From Sedimentitalea xiamensis (GTDB taxonomy: Bacteria > Pseudomonadota > Alphaproteobacteria > Rhodobacterales > Rhodobacteraceae): DNA of 64,000 bases. Position 1 is the stretch's first letter. Each line of letters begins with the position of its first letter. The DNA lies in NCBI RefSeq assembly GCF_030164465.1, contig NZ_JASNJE010000001.1:310001-374000 (forward strand), written 5' to 3'. Positions 1 through 8,690 of the stretch are shown here, one piece after another. The translations under genes were made by a program, and so were the position numbers. Under the pieces are notes generated by a model. The model saw only the letters and a program-made list of their open reading frames with translations. It made no database searches and was not told the origin of the DNA.

Positions 1-808
1 CGAACCGGACCGCCTGCGCGTCAAAGACACGCGGGCTTTCCTCGTGAAACAGGCGCACCAGAAGGTCCGTGGGCGGCACGACCGGGCCAATCAGTTCAAG
101 ATCGTCGACCGTGTCCAGCAGGATGTTCACACGGTTCCAGTTCTCACCCTCCTCGCCCTCGACCAGATCGCCAGCGCGCAGGATCTCGCCTGTGCCCGCG
201 TCGGTCGCGACAAAAGGCGAAGCTTTGGGCATGTGCTGCAACATGATGCCCCCAGCGCGCCAGTGTTCCGGGATGCCGGGCTCCGAGGATCTGCCGAAAC
301 TCAGCGAGAACCGTGTCGGCAGTTGTTCGGACTGCGCGAAATAGGATTCGGCGCAGGCGCTCAGCGATACGCCGGTCAAGGGTGTGATGCCCTGATAGGG
401 TGCGTTGCCCTTGCCCTGATCGATCAGGATCGCGAAATATCCTTCGCCCACCTGGTCGAACGGCGCTGAATCGGTCAGCCGATCCGCATCGAAACTCGCA
501 TAGGCGCGGATCTTCGCGGATTCGCCTTCCTTTTTCGGGGCATAATAGTCGGTGGCGATCATCCGCACCGGGCCCTTGGACTGCACCTGCAGGGACAGTT
601 TCCAACGCAGTTTCACCGTCTGCCCGATCAAGGCGGTCAGGAGCGCCATTTCGGCGACAAGGGCTTCGACCTGCGGCGGATAGGCGTGCTGTTCCAGAAT
701 GCCGCCCAATACGCCATCCAGACGGGCAACGCGGCCACGCATGTCCGAGTTGTCGAGTTGAAAAGGCAGAACCGTATCGTCCCAGGCGAGTTTTGAACCG
801 ATAGTCAT
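1..808 (-). CDS. hslO: Hsp33 redox-regulated chaperone, 3' end cut by the window edge
   Basis: A cytoplasmic holdase that is activated by oxidation and protects unfolding proteins. The reading frame starts at an ATG at 808 preceded by an AAGGAAACC ribosome site and runs off the left edge, so 269 residues are visible. It begins MTIGSKLAWDD, and the segments RVARLDGVLGGIL, QSKGPVRMIATDYY and GKGNAPYQGI match the Hsp33 N-terminal fold. The C-terminal zinc-binding cysteines that act as the redox switch lie outside the window and cannot be checked. It is divergent from the Nudix gene, with about 77 bp between the two starts. The family assignment rests on recognition of these segments. Confidence 0.9.
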   Translation of the reverse strand, partial: MTIGSKLAWDDTVLPFQLDNSDMRGRVARLDGVLGGILEQHAYPPQVEALVAEMALLTALIGQTVKLRWKLSLQVQSKGPVRMIATDYYAPKKEGESAKIRAYASFDADRLTDSAPFDQVGEGYFAILIDQGKGNAPYQGITPLTGVSLSACAESYFAQSEQLPTRFSLSFGRSSEPGIPEHWRAGGIMLQHMPKASPFVATDAGTGEILRAGDLVEGEEGENWNRVNILLDTVDDLELIGPVVPPTDLLVRLFHEESPRVFDAQAVRF

Positions 809-885
809 GGGGTTTCCTTATGCGCCACAGGTTGGCATACCGCCGCAATATAGGAGCCACAACCGGCGATGTAAGGGCTGGGTCC

Positions 886-1329
886 ATGATCAGACGTTTC
901 GGAAAGCCGCCGTCGCCGTCCCAGAACTACATCCGGCGCATGGGGGCCTACGCTCTGTTGCCTCGCGACAGCAGGCTGCTTGTGACCTGCCAAAGCGATC
1001 CAGATCCGGATTATCAGCTTCCTGGCGGCGGCGTGGATCCCGGCGAATCGCCTGTTGCGGCGCTGCACCGCGAAGTGTTCGAGGAAACCGGCTGGCGCAT
1101 AGCAGACCCACGCCGCATCGGCGCGTTTCGCCGCTTTGCCTATATGCCGGAATACGACCTGTGGGCGGAAAAGATCTGCCTCGTCTATCTGGCGCGTCCA
1201 ACACTTCGGCTGGGGCCGCCATCCGAACCGCGTCATTCGGCCCATTGGGTCGCGGCGCATGAGGCGGCGCAGATGCTCGGGAATGCCGGTGACCGCCATT
1301 TTGCCGGTCTTTGGGCGAAAACGGCTTAG
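886..1329 (+). CDS. Nudix hydrolase
   Basis: A small (147 aa) hydrolase of nucleoside diphosphates linked to another moiety. A complete Nudix box is visible at residues 48-70 (G-x5-E-x7-REVFEE-T-GW), within GGGVDPGESPVAALHREVFE and the residues that follow. The substrate cannot be told from the sequence. I place the start at ATG 886 rather than the upstream in-frame ATG at 820, because the upstream part overlaps the short promoter gap shared with divergent hslO. The stop codon overlaps the convergent REC-PP2C gene by 4 nt. Confidence 0.85.
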   Translation: MIRRFGKPPSPSQNYIRRMGAYALLPRDSRLLVTCQSDPDPDYQLPGGGVDPGESPVAALHREVFEETGWRIADPRRIGAFRRFAYMPEYDLWAEKICLVYLARPTLRLGPPSEPRHSAHWVAAHEAAQMLGNAGDRHFAGLWAKTA

Positions 1330-2645
1330 GGCGGGTGATATTCGAAGAGAGTCGCGGACACGTCGTCCTCCATGCCAAATTCGGGCGACATGGCCTGCGA
1401 CAGTCTCCAGAAGAGATCGTCGAGAAATTCCCGCCCGGTCTGGCGACCGTCACATGTTGCGATGAGATCGAGCAACCCGACCTGCTCCAGCATCTTGCCA
1501 TTCCTGAGACGGCATTCGGTGAACCCGTCGGAGTACAGCAGCAACCGGTCGCCCGGCTGAAGCGTCATCTCGATCTGCGCATAGGGAACGCCGGACAGCA
1601 ACCCGACCGGAACCCCGCCTTCACCGATGAATTCGGCACGGCCATCCCGGCGCAGGATCAACGGATGGGGATGCCCGGCCTGGACCATTTTCATCAATCC
1701 GGTTCTCAGATCCACGACGGCGTAGGCCATTGTAAAATATTCATCTATCCCGGTATCTGCGAGCAGGCGTTCGTTCAGGAGCCCCGCGACGGTCTCCGGT
1801 TCCCGCAGGCTGTGGCTGCCATCCGGTCGCCATTCCATCCCGAGATTCTGATCGAAATAGGAACCGCTGAGATACCCGCCAAGACGCGCCGTCACCATTG
1901 CCGAGGTGATGCCGTGACCGGACACATCAATGGAATAGAAACCCACGTGATCCGGATCGGTCGCGAACATACCGACGAGATCGCCGCCGATATGGCCGCA
2001 GGGTTTCAACAGCAAGCTGACACGGGAGTTGCCGAAACTGCGGGACAGTTCCGGCACCAGGGATTCCTGGATCTTCTTCGCCTGGATCAGATCCTTGTCG
2101 ATCATGTCGTAGGCCGCCTGAAGCTGGTCCAGGGTTTCCGAGATCATGCGGTTCTTGTCGGAAAGTTCGCGCTGCATCTCGAGAATCCGGTCGCCGGCGG
2201 AAATGCGGGCGCGCAGTTCGTTCGAATTGACCGGTTTGATCAGGAAATCGTCCGCGCCCGCGTCCAGACCCTGGGCCACCTCGTTCTTTTCACTCTTGGA
2301 CGTCAGAAGAATGAAATAGCCGTATCCGTCGGACGGAAGATCGCGGAAGGCGCGGCAAAATTCCAGCCCGTCCATGCCGGGCATCATCCAATCGCTGAGG
2401 ATCAGATCCGGCGGCGCGGATTCGCAAATGGCCATCGCTGCCTCCCCGCTTTCGGCCTCGATGACTTCAAAACCCCATTTTTTAAGGGAAGCGACGAGGA
2501 TCCTGCGCTGAAGACGGCTGTCGTCGACGACAAGAACGCGTCGGATCGATCCGTTTTCAGCTCCTCTTTCGCTGTCAGGTTTCTTGTCCGGAACTGTGTT
2601 GGACATGGAAAAACTACTCTTGCACTGGTTCAATCCGTCCATCAT
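1326..2645 (-). CDS. Response regulator fused to a PP2C-type (RsbU/SpoIIE-like) serine phosphatase
   Basis: A 439-aa signalling protein. Residues about 35-155 form a receiver domain with acidic residues at VVDDSRLQ and the phospho-acceptor D85 in LILSDWMMPGMDG. A short helical linker follows, then a PP2C-type phosphatase domain (GGDLVGMF, YSIDVSGHG, GDRLLLYSDGFTE, EDDVSATLF). Such proteins dephosphorylate an anti-sigma-factor antagonist in partner-switching systems. The architecture resembles RbaY of Rhodobacter capsulatus (from memory). The start is uncertain: ATG 2645 has AAGGG upstream, and ATG 2606 is the alternative. It is divergent from an Hpt gene, a possible phosphodonor. No anti-sigma or antagonist gene is in the window. 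Confidence 0.88.
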   Translation of the reverse strand: MMDGLNQCKSSFSMSNTVPDKKPDSERGAENGSIRRVLVVDDSRLQRRILVASLKKWGFEVIEAESGEAAMAICESAPPDLILSDWMMPGMDGLEFCRAFRDLPSDGYGYFILLTSKSEKNEVAQGLDAGADDFLIKPVNSNELRARISAGDRILEMQRELSDKNRMISETLDQLQAAYDMIDKDLIQAKKIQESLVPELSRSFGNSRVSLLLKPCGHIGGDLVGMFATDPDHVGFYSIDVSGHGITSAMVTARLGGYLSGSYFDQNLGMEWRPDGSHSLREPETVAGLLNERLLADTGIDEYFTMAYAVVDLRTGLMKMVQAGHPHPLILRRDGRAEFIGEGGVPVGLLSGVPYAQIEMTLQPGDRLLLYSDGFTECRLRNGKMLEQVGLLDLIATCDGRQTGREFLDDLFWRLSQAMSPEFGMEDDVSATLFEYHPP

Positions 2646-2772
2646 CGGCAGCGGCCCTTAACGACGGATGAAAGATGCAATTGTCCGGATTCCGCAGCGC
2701 GGCTTAACCGCTTGTTGACGCGACACTCCTACGCTCTTTTCCTGGATGGTCGCCCGAAACAGGATTCAGATG

Positions 2773-3105
2773 ATGATCGAATGGTCCCGCGTGAATGAAC
2801 TTCGAGAAGAGGTCGGCGCCGAAGATTTCAACGAGGTGGTCGAACTGTTCCTCGAAGAAGTCGAAGGCGTGATCGACCGGCTGCGGACCGACCCCGATCG
2901 CTCGCAACTGGAAGATGACATGCATTTCCTGAAAGGCAGCGCGCTCAGCCTCGGTTTTTCTGCATTCTCCAAGCTGTGCCAGACCGGGGAAAAACTGTCT
3001 TCCGACGGCTTGTCTGAATCCGTCGACGTTGCAGAAGTCATCCGCTGCTTTGAGCAATCCAAGACCGTGTTCCAGTCCGAGCTTCAGGAAAACCTTGCGG
3101 CCTGA
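2773..3105 (+). CDS. Histidine phosphotransfer (Hpt) domain protein
   Basis: A stand-alone Hpt protein of about 110 aa, expected to carry a phosphoryl group between a hybrid kinase and a receiver domain. The motif HFLKGSALSLG (phospho-histidine H51) is the classic Hpt signature and sits in an all-helical, acidic protein. Adjacent ATG codons at 2770 and 2773 are likely starts; the track start at 2746 adds nine residues with no family support. It lies back to back with the REC-PP2C gene, which suggests, without proving it, that the two form one relay. No kinase gene is nearby. Confidence 0.85.
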   Translation: MIEWSRVNELREEVGAEDFNEVVELFLEEVEGVIDRLRTDPDRSQLEDDMHFLKGSALSLGFSAFSKLCQTGEKLSSDGLSESVDVAEVIRCFEQSKTVFQSELQENLAA

Positions 3106-3117
3106 CGGGCGGACCGC

Positions 3118-4344
3118 TCAAACAAGAAACTGCGCCAGGGTTTCGTCATTGGTGATGTCACGGTAGATGAACCCGGAGTCGTCGAGATGCGCAAAGAGCC
3201 TTTCGAAATTTTCAGGTTTCGCGGTTTCGATCCCGAGCAGGACAGACCCGAAGTTGCGCGCCGATTTCTTGAGATACTCGAACCGGGCAATGTCGTCTTC
3301 CGGACCGAGGATGTTCAGAAATTCCTTGAGCGCGCCGGGCCGTTGCGGCAACCGCAGGATCAGGTACTTCTTGACGCCGGAATAGCGCTGGGCGCGTTCC
3401 TTGACCTCGGGCAGGCGTTCGAAATCGAAATTGCCCCCGGATGTGACGCAAACCACGGACTTGCCGCGAACAAGGTGTTCGATTTCGCCCAATGCCTCAA
3501 CCGACAGGGCTCCGGCGGGTTCAAGCACTATGCCTTCGACGTTGAGCATCTCGATCATGGTCGTGCATATCCGGTCCTCGCCAAGAACCAGGACATCCGA
3601 GAGCGGAACGGATTTCAGGAGTTCGAAGGTTCGAATGCCGATCCGTCCCACCGCAGCGCCATCTACAAAGGTATCGACACGCGGCAGGGTCACGGGATGG
3701 CCCGCCGCCAAGGCCGCCTTGAGACAGGCGCCCCCGGCGGGTTCGACGAAAAGGCAACGCGTCTGACCGCCGAACCATGACGACACACCGGAGGACATGC
3801 CGCCGCCACCGACCGGCAGGATCACCACATCAGGCGTCTGACCCAGTTGATCGGATATCTCGACCCCGACAGATGCCTGGCCTTCGATCACATCCGCATC
3901 GTCGAACGGAGACAGGAAATGCCCCCCCTGCTGGTCGCACCACGCCTGTGCCGCGGTCAGGGTATCGTCGAAATAGTCTCCGACCAGGTGAATTTCGATC
4001 TGATCGCCACCGAACATCCGGGTCTTCAGGATCTTCTGCTGTGGCGTCGTGACCGGCATGAAGATCACGCCCTTGACGCCGAAATGGCTGCACATGAACG
4101 CGACGCCCTGCGCATGGTTGCCGGCGCTGGCGCAAACGAACAGCTTCTGTTCCGGCAGCTTGCGCATGGCATTGAACGCCCCGCGCAACTTGTAGGAACG
4201 GACCGGGCTCAGGTCTTCGCGCTTCAGCCAGATATCGGCTTCGTAGCGGTCCGAAAGATGGACGTTCCTCTGCAGCGGCGTGGCCGGGAACACGTCGCGC
4301 ATGGCGGCCTCGGCCGCGCGGGCCTTGTCACGAAAATCATTCAT
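3118..4344 (-). CDS. ilvA: Threonine ammonia-lyase (threonine dehydratase)
   Basis: A PLP enzyme that deaminates threonine to 2-oxobutanoate, the first committed step of isoleucine synthesis. The PLP lysine is K52 in SPVRSYKLRGAF. The glycine-rich phosphate loop (PVGGGGMSSG) and the CASAGNHAQG segment are intact. A single C-terminal ACT-like domain follows (KKYLILRLPQRPGALKEFLN), as in the roughly 410-aa single-regulatory-domain class. The start is ATG 4344, behind AGGGAAA; an upstream in-frame start at 4428 lies inside the divergent argG promoter region. It is divergent from argG, with about 100 bp between them. Confidence 0.94.
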   Translation of the reverse strand: MNDFRDKARAAEAAMRDVFPATPLQRNVHLSDRYEADIWLKREDLSPVRSYKLRGAFNAMRKLPEQKLFVCASAGNHAQGVAFMCSHFGVKGVIFMPVTTPQQKILKTRMFGGDQIEIHLVGDYFDDTLTAAQAWCDQQGGHFLSPFDDADVIEGQASVGVEISDQLGQTPDVVILPVGGGGMSSGVSSWFGGQTRCLFVEPAGGACLKAALAAGHPVTLPRVDTFVDGAAVGRIGIRTFELLKSVPLSDVLVLGEDRICTTMIEMLNVEGIVLEPAGALSVEALGEIEHLVRGKSVVCVTSGGNFDFERLPEVKERAQRYSGVKKYLILRLPQRPGALKEFLNILGPEDDIARFEYLKKSARNFGSVLLGIETAKPENFERLFAHLDDSGFIYRDITNDETLAQFLV

Positions 4345-4445
4345 TTTCCCTGTCTGACTCAGCTTGACCGCCCGCGCAAGCATACCTTGCCCCGCGCCAC
4401 AAAACCCGATAATCCGCAGCCGATCCAAGGTAAGAGGAATTCCAA

Positions 4446-5663
4446 ATGTCTGCGCCCAAGAAAGTGGTTCTGGCCTATTCAGGCGGTCTGGACACGTCGA
4501 TCATCCTGAAATGGCTACAGACGGAATATGGTTGCGAGGTCGTGACCTTCACCGCCGATCTCGGTCAGGGCGAAGAACTGGAACCCGCCCGCAAGAAAGC
4601 CGAGATGATGGGGGCGAAAGAGATCTATATCGAGGATCTGCGCGAGGAATTCGTGCGCGATTTCGTCTTCCCGATGTTCCGCGCAAACGCGCTCTACGAA
4701 GGTCTTTACCTGCTCGGCACCTCCATCGCGCGCCCGCTGATTTCCAAGCGGCTGGTCGAGATCGCGGCTGAAACCGGGGCCGATGCCGTGGCCCACGGCG
4801 CGACCGGAAAGGGCAACGATCAGGTGCGCTTTGAACTGGCGGCCTATGCGCTGAACCCCGACATCAAGGTGATCGCGCCCTGGCGGGAATGGGATCTGAC
4901 CAGCCGCACCCGGCTGATCGACTTTGCCGAAAAAAACCAGATCCCGATCGCCAAGGACAAGCGCGGCGAAGCGCCGTTTTCGGTCGATGCCAACCTTCTG
5001 CACACGTCTTCCGAAGGCAAGGTGCTTGAAAACCCGGCCGAGGAAGCGCCCGATTATGTCTACCAGCGCACGGTGAATCCCGAAGACGCGCCCAATGCGC
5101 CTGAATTCATCGAGATCGGGTTTGAAAAAGGCGACGCGGTCAGCCTGAATGGCGAGGCGATGTCGCCCGCAACGATCCTGACCAAGTTGAACGAACTGGG
5201 CGGCAAGCACGGGGTCGGGCGGCTCGACCTGGTCGAAGGGCGGTTCGTCGGCATGAAATCGCGCGGCATCTACGAAACTCCTGGCGGCACCATCCTTCTG
5301 GAGGCGCATCGCGGCATCGAACAGATCACGCTGGATCGCGGGGCCGCGCATCTGAAGGACCAGATCATGCCGCAATACGCGGAACTGATCTACAACGGCT
5401 TCTGGTTCAGCCCCGAACGCGAGATGCTTCAGGCGCTGATCGACAAGAGCCAGGAACACGTCACCGGAACTGTGCGGCTGAAGCTCTACAAAGGTCTGGC
5501 CCGCACCGTCGGACGCTGGTCCGACCTGTCGCTCTATTCCGAAGAACACGTGACCTTCGAGGATGACGCAGGCGCCTATGACCAGAAGGATGCAGCCGGG
5601 TTCATCAAGCTGAACGCGCTGCGGCTACGGTTGATCGCAATGCGGAATCGTCGGTTGAAATGA
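4446..5663 (+). CDS. argG: Argininosuccinate synthase
   Basis: Joins citrulline and aspartate, with ATP hydrolysis to AMP, to form argininosuccinate in arginine synthesis. The 405-aa protein has the normal family length. The N-terminal P-loop AYSGGLDTS and the [13 protein letters not shown] citrulline/aspartate-binding segment are intact. The start ATG follows an AGAGGAATT ribosome site. Its stop codon overlaps the start of the next gene in an ATGA tetranucleotide, so translation of the DUF1810 gene is probably coupled to it. Confidence 0.97.
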   Translation: MSAPKKVVLAYSGGLDTSIILKWLQTEYGCEVVTFTADLGQGEELEPARKKAEMMGAKEIYIEDLREEFVRDFVFPMFRANALYEGLYLLGTSIARPLISKRLVEIAAETGADAVAHGATGKGNDQVRFELAAYALNPDIKVIAPWREWDLTSRTRLIDFAEKNQIPIAKDKRGEAPFSVDANLLHTSSEGKVLENPAEEAPDYVYQRTVNPEDAPNAPEFIEIGFEKGDAVSLNGEAMSPATILTKLNELGGKHGVGRLDLVEGRFVGMKSRGIYETPGGTILLEAHRGIEQITLDRGAAHLKDQIMPQYAELIYNGFWFSPEREMLQALIDKSQEHVTGTVRLKLYKGLARTVGRWSDLSLYSEEHVTFEDDAGAYDQKDAAGFIKLNALRLRLIAMRNRRLK

Positions 5664-6082
5664 ACGACGAAACCGACGCCGACCTGTTCATCGAGGCGCA
5701 GGACACCGTCTGGGAGTCTGTCGTCGAGGAACTGGCGGCGGGTCGCAAGACCGGACACTGGATGTGGTTCGTCTTTCCGCAACTGGCGTCGCTTGGCCAG
5801 TCGGACATGGCGCAGCTGTTCGGGCTTCACGATCTGGCCGAAGCGCGGGCCTATCTCGCCCATCCGGTCCTGAACGATCGGCTGGTTCAGGCCAGCGAAC
5901 TCATGCTGACCCATTCCGGCCGGGCGGCGAAAGACATCCTTGGCCCGGTGGACGCGAAGAAGCTGCAATCCTGCATGACGCTGTTCGCCGCCGTTCCCGG
6001 CGCATCGCCGGTGTTTTCGCAGGTGCTCGACGCGTTCTACGATGGTGCGCCCTGCACGGTTACGGCGCAGAACATCGGTTAG
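5660..6082 (+). CDS. DUF1810 family protein
   Basis: A 140-aa soluble protein of unknown function. The run [19 protein letters not shown] and the later [12 protein letters not shown] match the DUF1810 family as I remember it. No catalytic motif is evident. It begins in the ATGA overlap with argG and so is probably co-translated with it; whether it acts in arginine metabolism is unknown. Its stop overlaps the convergent sulfotransferase gene by 4 nt. Confidence 0.8.
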   Translation: MNDETDADLFIEAQDTVWESVVEELAAGRKTGHWMWFVFPQLASLGQSDMAQLFGLHDLAEARAYLAHPVLNDRLVQASELMLTHSGRAAKDILGPVDAKKLQSCMTLFAAVPGASPVFSQVLDAFYDGAPCTVTAQNIG

Positions 6083-6792
6083 AGCGCCACCGCCTTCAGC
6101 CGCCGGTAATGCGGCATCGCACCGTCCAGCACCGGGCGAAGATGTTCCGGCACGGTCGGCAACGGACCCTCGGCAGCGGCAAAGCCGGTGCTGTTCCAGA
6201 CCGCGCCATACCAGTGTTCGGCCCAGATACCGTCTTCGGGATGACCCCCGCGCGGCCATTTCAGCATCTTGGGGGTAAAGGGCAATCCGACCGCAATACA
6301 TAGCCGCCGCAACATCTTTTCCGGATCCTTGCGGATATCGGTGCTGTCGATGACAACCGGGCTGCCCTGCCAGCTCATCACCTCGTCGAACAGTTCCGCC
6401 TGCTGGACGAAGCCGATGTCCTGCAAGGTCGGGTTTTCGCGCTTCGCGGCATAGCTCGCGATGACCCGCGCCGGGTGGCGGATCAGGAACACGTTGGAAA
6501 ACCCGCGCATCCAGCCGCGCGGCACGTTCGGCAGCATGTGCTGCGTCATGTGTTTCTGATAAAAATGCGGTGCGTTTCCGGGTATCGGCCCGGTAATCCG
6601 GTTGACCACCTCTTGCGGTTCGCCGGGCTGAGCGGCCAGAATCGCGTCGCGCATGGGATGGTCCAGGTCCGTCGCGTGCAGGTATGCGGCATAGAAAGGT
6701 TCGTCGATAACGGCGCAATCGCCGCGCGCGCCGAAGGCATACATCATCGCCGTCGACAGGTTGCGCGGCCCCGACCACATCGCGATCTTCAT
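6079..6792 (-). CDS. Sulfotransferase-like P-loop protein
   Basis: A 237-aa protein of the sulfotransferase-like P-loop superfamily. The N-terminal motif KIAMWSGPRNLSTAMMYAF looks like the 5'-phosphosulfate-binding loop of PAPS-dependent enzymes, and VFLIRHPARVIASY resembles the 3'-phosphate-binding segment. Whether it transfers sulfate is not known. The start is ATG 6792, with AGGGATAT upstream. It lies about 70 bp downstream of the class IV aminotransferase on the same strand. From memory, plants carry proteins that join these two domains in one chain, which suggests a shared pathway. Confidence 0.72.
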   Translation of the reverse strand: MKIAMWSGPRNLSTAMMYAFGARGDCAVIDEPFYAAYLHATDLDHPMRDAILAAQPGEPQEVVNRITGPIPGNAPHFYQKHMTQHMLPNVPRGWMRGFSNVFLIRHPARVIASYAAKRENPTLQDIGFVQQAELFDEVMSWQGSPVVIDSTDIRKDPEKMLRRLCIAVGLPFTPKMLKWPRGGHPEDGIWAEHWYGAVWNSTGFAAAEGPLPTVPEHLRPVLDGAMPHYRRLKAVAL

Positions 6793-6860
6793 GCCTGATA
6801 TCCCTGTCCGGATCGGTTCATGCAAATTCGAGTCCGGGGTTTATCCGTATTGAACATGTG

Positions 6861-7772
6861 TCAAGACCCGGTCTTCGCGGCGATCAGATCGGAATAGAGT
6901 CCGCGCAGCCGCTTGGTCACGGGGCCCATGTCGCCTGCACCGATACGGCGGCCGTCGATTTCGGACACCGGGGTCTGCGCACCGAAGGTTCCGGTCAGAA
7001 AGGCTTCGTCGGCTCCGTAGGTGTCCACAAGGCTGAAGTTGCGTTCGAATACCGGGATGCCGTTGCCGCGGCACAGGTCGATCACCTTCTGCCGGGTGAT
7101 CCCGTTCATGCAGTAATCGCCAGTGCTGGTCCAGACTTCGCCCTTGCGCACGATGAAGAAGTTGCAGGCATTCGTCGTGTTCACGAACCCGTTGACATCC
7201 AGCATCAGCGCCTCATCGGCCCCGGCCTTTTCGGCGGCGATGCAGGCAAGGATGCAGTTCAGCTTGGAGTGGCTGTTCAGTTTCGGGTCCTGGGTCATCG
7301 GCAATCCGCGCAGATGCGGCACGGTGGCGAGCCGGATCGGGCGCGGCAGGCGGGGGCGGGAATGTTCCATGATGATGACCATGGTCGGCCCCGACCGGCT
7401 GAGTGCGGGATGCTGGAACGGCCGGATCTTGACCCCGCGCGTCACCATCAGCCGCGCATGGGCGTCGGTGGTCATGCCGTTGGCCTGCTGCGTTGCGCGG
7501 ATCGCGTCGATCACGCCGGCGCGGTCCAGCCCGATATCGAGATCGATGGCCTTGGCGGCTTCGAACAGGCGGTCCATGTGCTCTTCTAGGAATGCCCAGG
7601 TGCCGTTGTACAACCGGATCCCTTCCCAGACCCCGTCGCCCAGCATGAAGCCGCTGTCATAGACGCTTACCATGGCCTCCGCCTTGGGCACGATCCGACC
7701 GTTCAGGTAGATCCTGATGGTTTCGTTGCGGGCGTCGTCTTCGGCCTGGTGGGTGGTCATCTTGTCGGTCAT
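6861..7772 (-). CDS. Class IV PLP aminotransferase (branched-chain/D-amino-acid type)
   Basis: A 303-aa fold-type IV transaminase. The segments YDSGFMLGDGVWEGIRLY, HMDRLFEAAKAI and NGFVNTTNACNFFIV are typical of the BCAT/D-amino-acid/aminodeoxychorismate lyase family. The probable PLP lysine is K164 in QDPKLNSHSKLN. Substrate cannot be assigned: it resembles the branched-chain-like group that pairs with a sulfotransferase-like domain more than classic IlvE. The start ATG 7772 follows AGGAGA. It is probably co-transcribed with the downstream sulfotransferase-like gene. Confidence 0.82.
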   Translation of the reverse strand: MTDKMTTHQAEDDARNETIRIYLNGRIVPKAEAMVSVYDSGFMLGDGVWEGIRLYNGTWAFLEEHMDRLFEAAKAIDLDIGLDRAGVIDAIRATQQANGMTTDAHARLMVTRGVKIRPFQHPALSRSGPTMVIIMEHSRPRLPRPIRLATVPHLRGLPMTQDPKLNSHSKLNCILACIAAEKAGADEALMLDVNGFVNTTNACNFFIVRKGEVWTSTGDYCMNGITRQKVIDLCRGNGIPVFERNFSLVDTYGADEAFLTGTFGAQTPVSEIDGRRIGAGDMGPVTKRLRGLYSDLIAAKTGS

Positions 7773-7917
7773 TCCGGTCTCCTGTCCGGGCGCACGCTAG
7801 GCCCAGAGAGCGCCAAGGCCAAGCGGTAAAATCCAGTCACCACGGCGTGACAATACATGAAATGGGCTTGCTTTGCGCAGAGCAACGCAACACGCTTTCG
7901 GCCAAAGGAGACTGGCC

Positions 7918-8580
7918 ATGAAATGCCTGAACACTCTCAAGCCGCTGGCATTGATCCTGCTGATCGCCGTGGCGATGATCCTCCGCCAGGGGCACGCCCA
8001 TGCCGCACCGACCCAGACGCTGATGGTCGCCGGGGGCTGTTTCTGGTGCGTGGAGGCCGATTTCGAGAAGGTCAAGGGCGTGTCGGGCGTCGTATCCGGG
8101 TTCAGCGGCGGAATGGTGGCCGATCCGACCTACAAGCAGATCGTGGCCGGCGGCACCGGGCATTTCGAAGCGGTTCGGATCGCGTTCGATCCCGACGTGG
8201 TCAGCCGGTCCGCCCTGCTAAACATGTTCCTGCGATCAATCGATCCGACCGACGCGGGAGGACAGTTCTGCGATCGAGGCGACAGTTACCGAACCGCGAT
8301 CTTTGTGTCCGGCGCGCAGGAACAGGCGCTGGCCGAAGCCGCGATCGAACAGGCCGAAGCGGACCTGGGCCAGAAGATCGTCACGCCGATCCTGCCCGAA
8401 GCGCCGTTTTATCCGGCCGACGCGGCGCACCAGGATTATTACAAGAGCGGCGCGCTGGTGCTGACCCGGTTCGGGCCGCGCACCAGGAAAGCGGCCTATG
8501 ACCTGTATCGGGAGGCCTGCGGTCGCGACGGGCGGGTGCGCACACTTTGGGGCGATGCCGCCCCCTTCGCAGGGAGCTAG
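7918..8580 (+). CDS. msrA: Peptide-methionine (S)-S-oxide reductase with an N-terminal export signal
   Basis: Reduces the S epimer of methionine sulfoxide in proteins. The catalytic motif [12 protein letters not shown] places the reactive cysteine at about C41, with a second at C44, in a 220-aa protein. The first 30 residues are a Lys start, a long hydrophobic stretch ([12 protein letters not shown]) and an AHA-A cleavage-type site, so the enzyme is probably exported to the periplasm or membrane, unlike the usual cytoplasmic MsrA. The start ATG 7918 has AAGGAGA ahead of it; the earlier in-frame ATG at 7873 lacks one. A double hairpin repeat follows the stop. Confidence 0.92.
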   Translation: MKCLNTLKPLALILLIAVAMILRQGHAHAAPTQTLMVAGGCFWCVEADFEKVKGVSGVVSGFSGGMVADPTYKQIVAGGTGHFEAVRIAFDPDVVSRSALLNMFLRSIDPTDAGGQFCDRGDSYRTAIFVSGAQEQALAEAAIEQAEADLGQKIVTPILPEAPFYPADAAHQDYYKSGALVLTRFGPRTRKAAYDLYREACGRDGRVRTLWGDAAPFAGS

Positions 8581-8595
8581 GGCCGGGCACCGGAC

Positions 8596-8656
8596 GCAGG
8601 GGGCTTTGCCCCCGTCCCTTCGGGACTCCCCCGGAGTATTTTGGACAAGGTGAAGG
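8596..8656 (+). repeat. Rhodobacterales-type extragenic double hairpin, possible terminator
   Basis: Two short perfect hairpins stand in tandem downstream of msrA: GGGGGC-TTT-GCCCCC at 8599-8613 and GTCCC-TTC-GGGAC at 8614-8626, followed by CCCCCGGAGTATTTTGGACA. I recognise the CGGAGTATTT core as common between genes in Rhodobacteraceae genomes. A related inverted copy lies at 13731-13765. It sits where msrA and maeB converge and may terminate transcription. Confidence 0.65.
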
Positions 8657-8690
8657 CGCGATGGCTGTGCGGAACCGGCATGACCGGATT

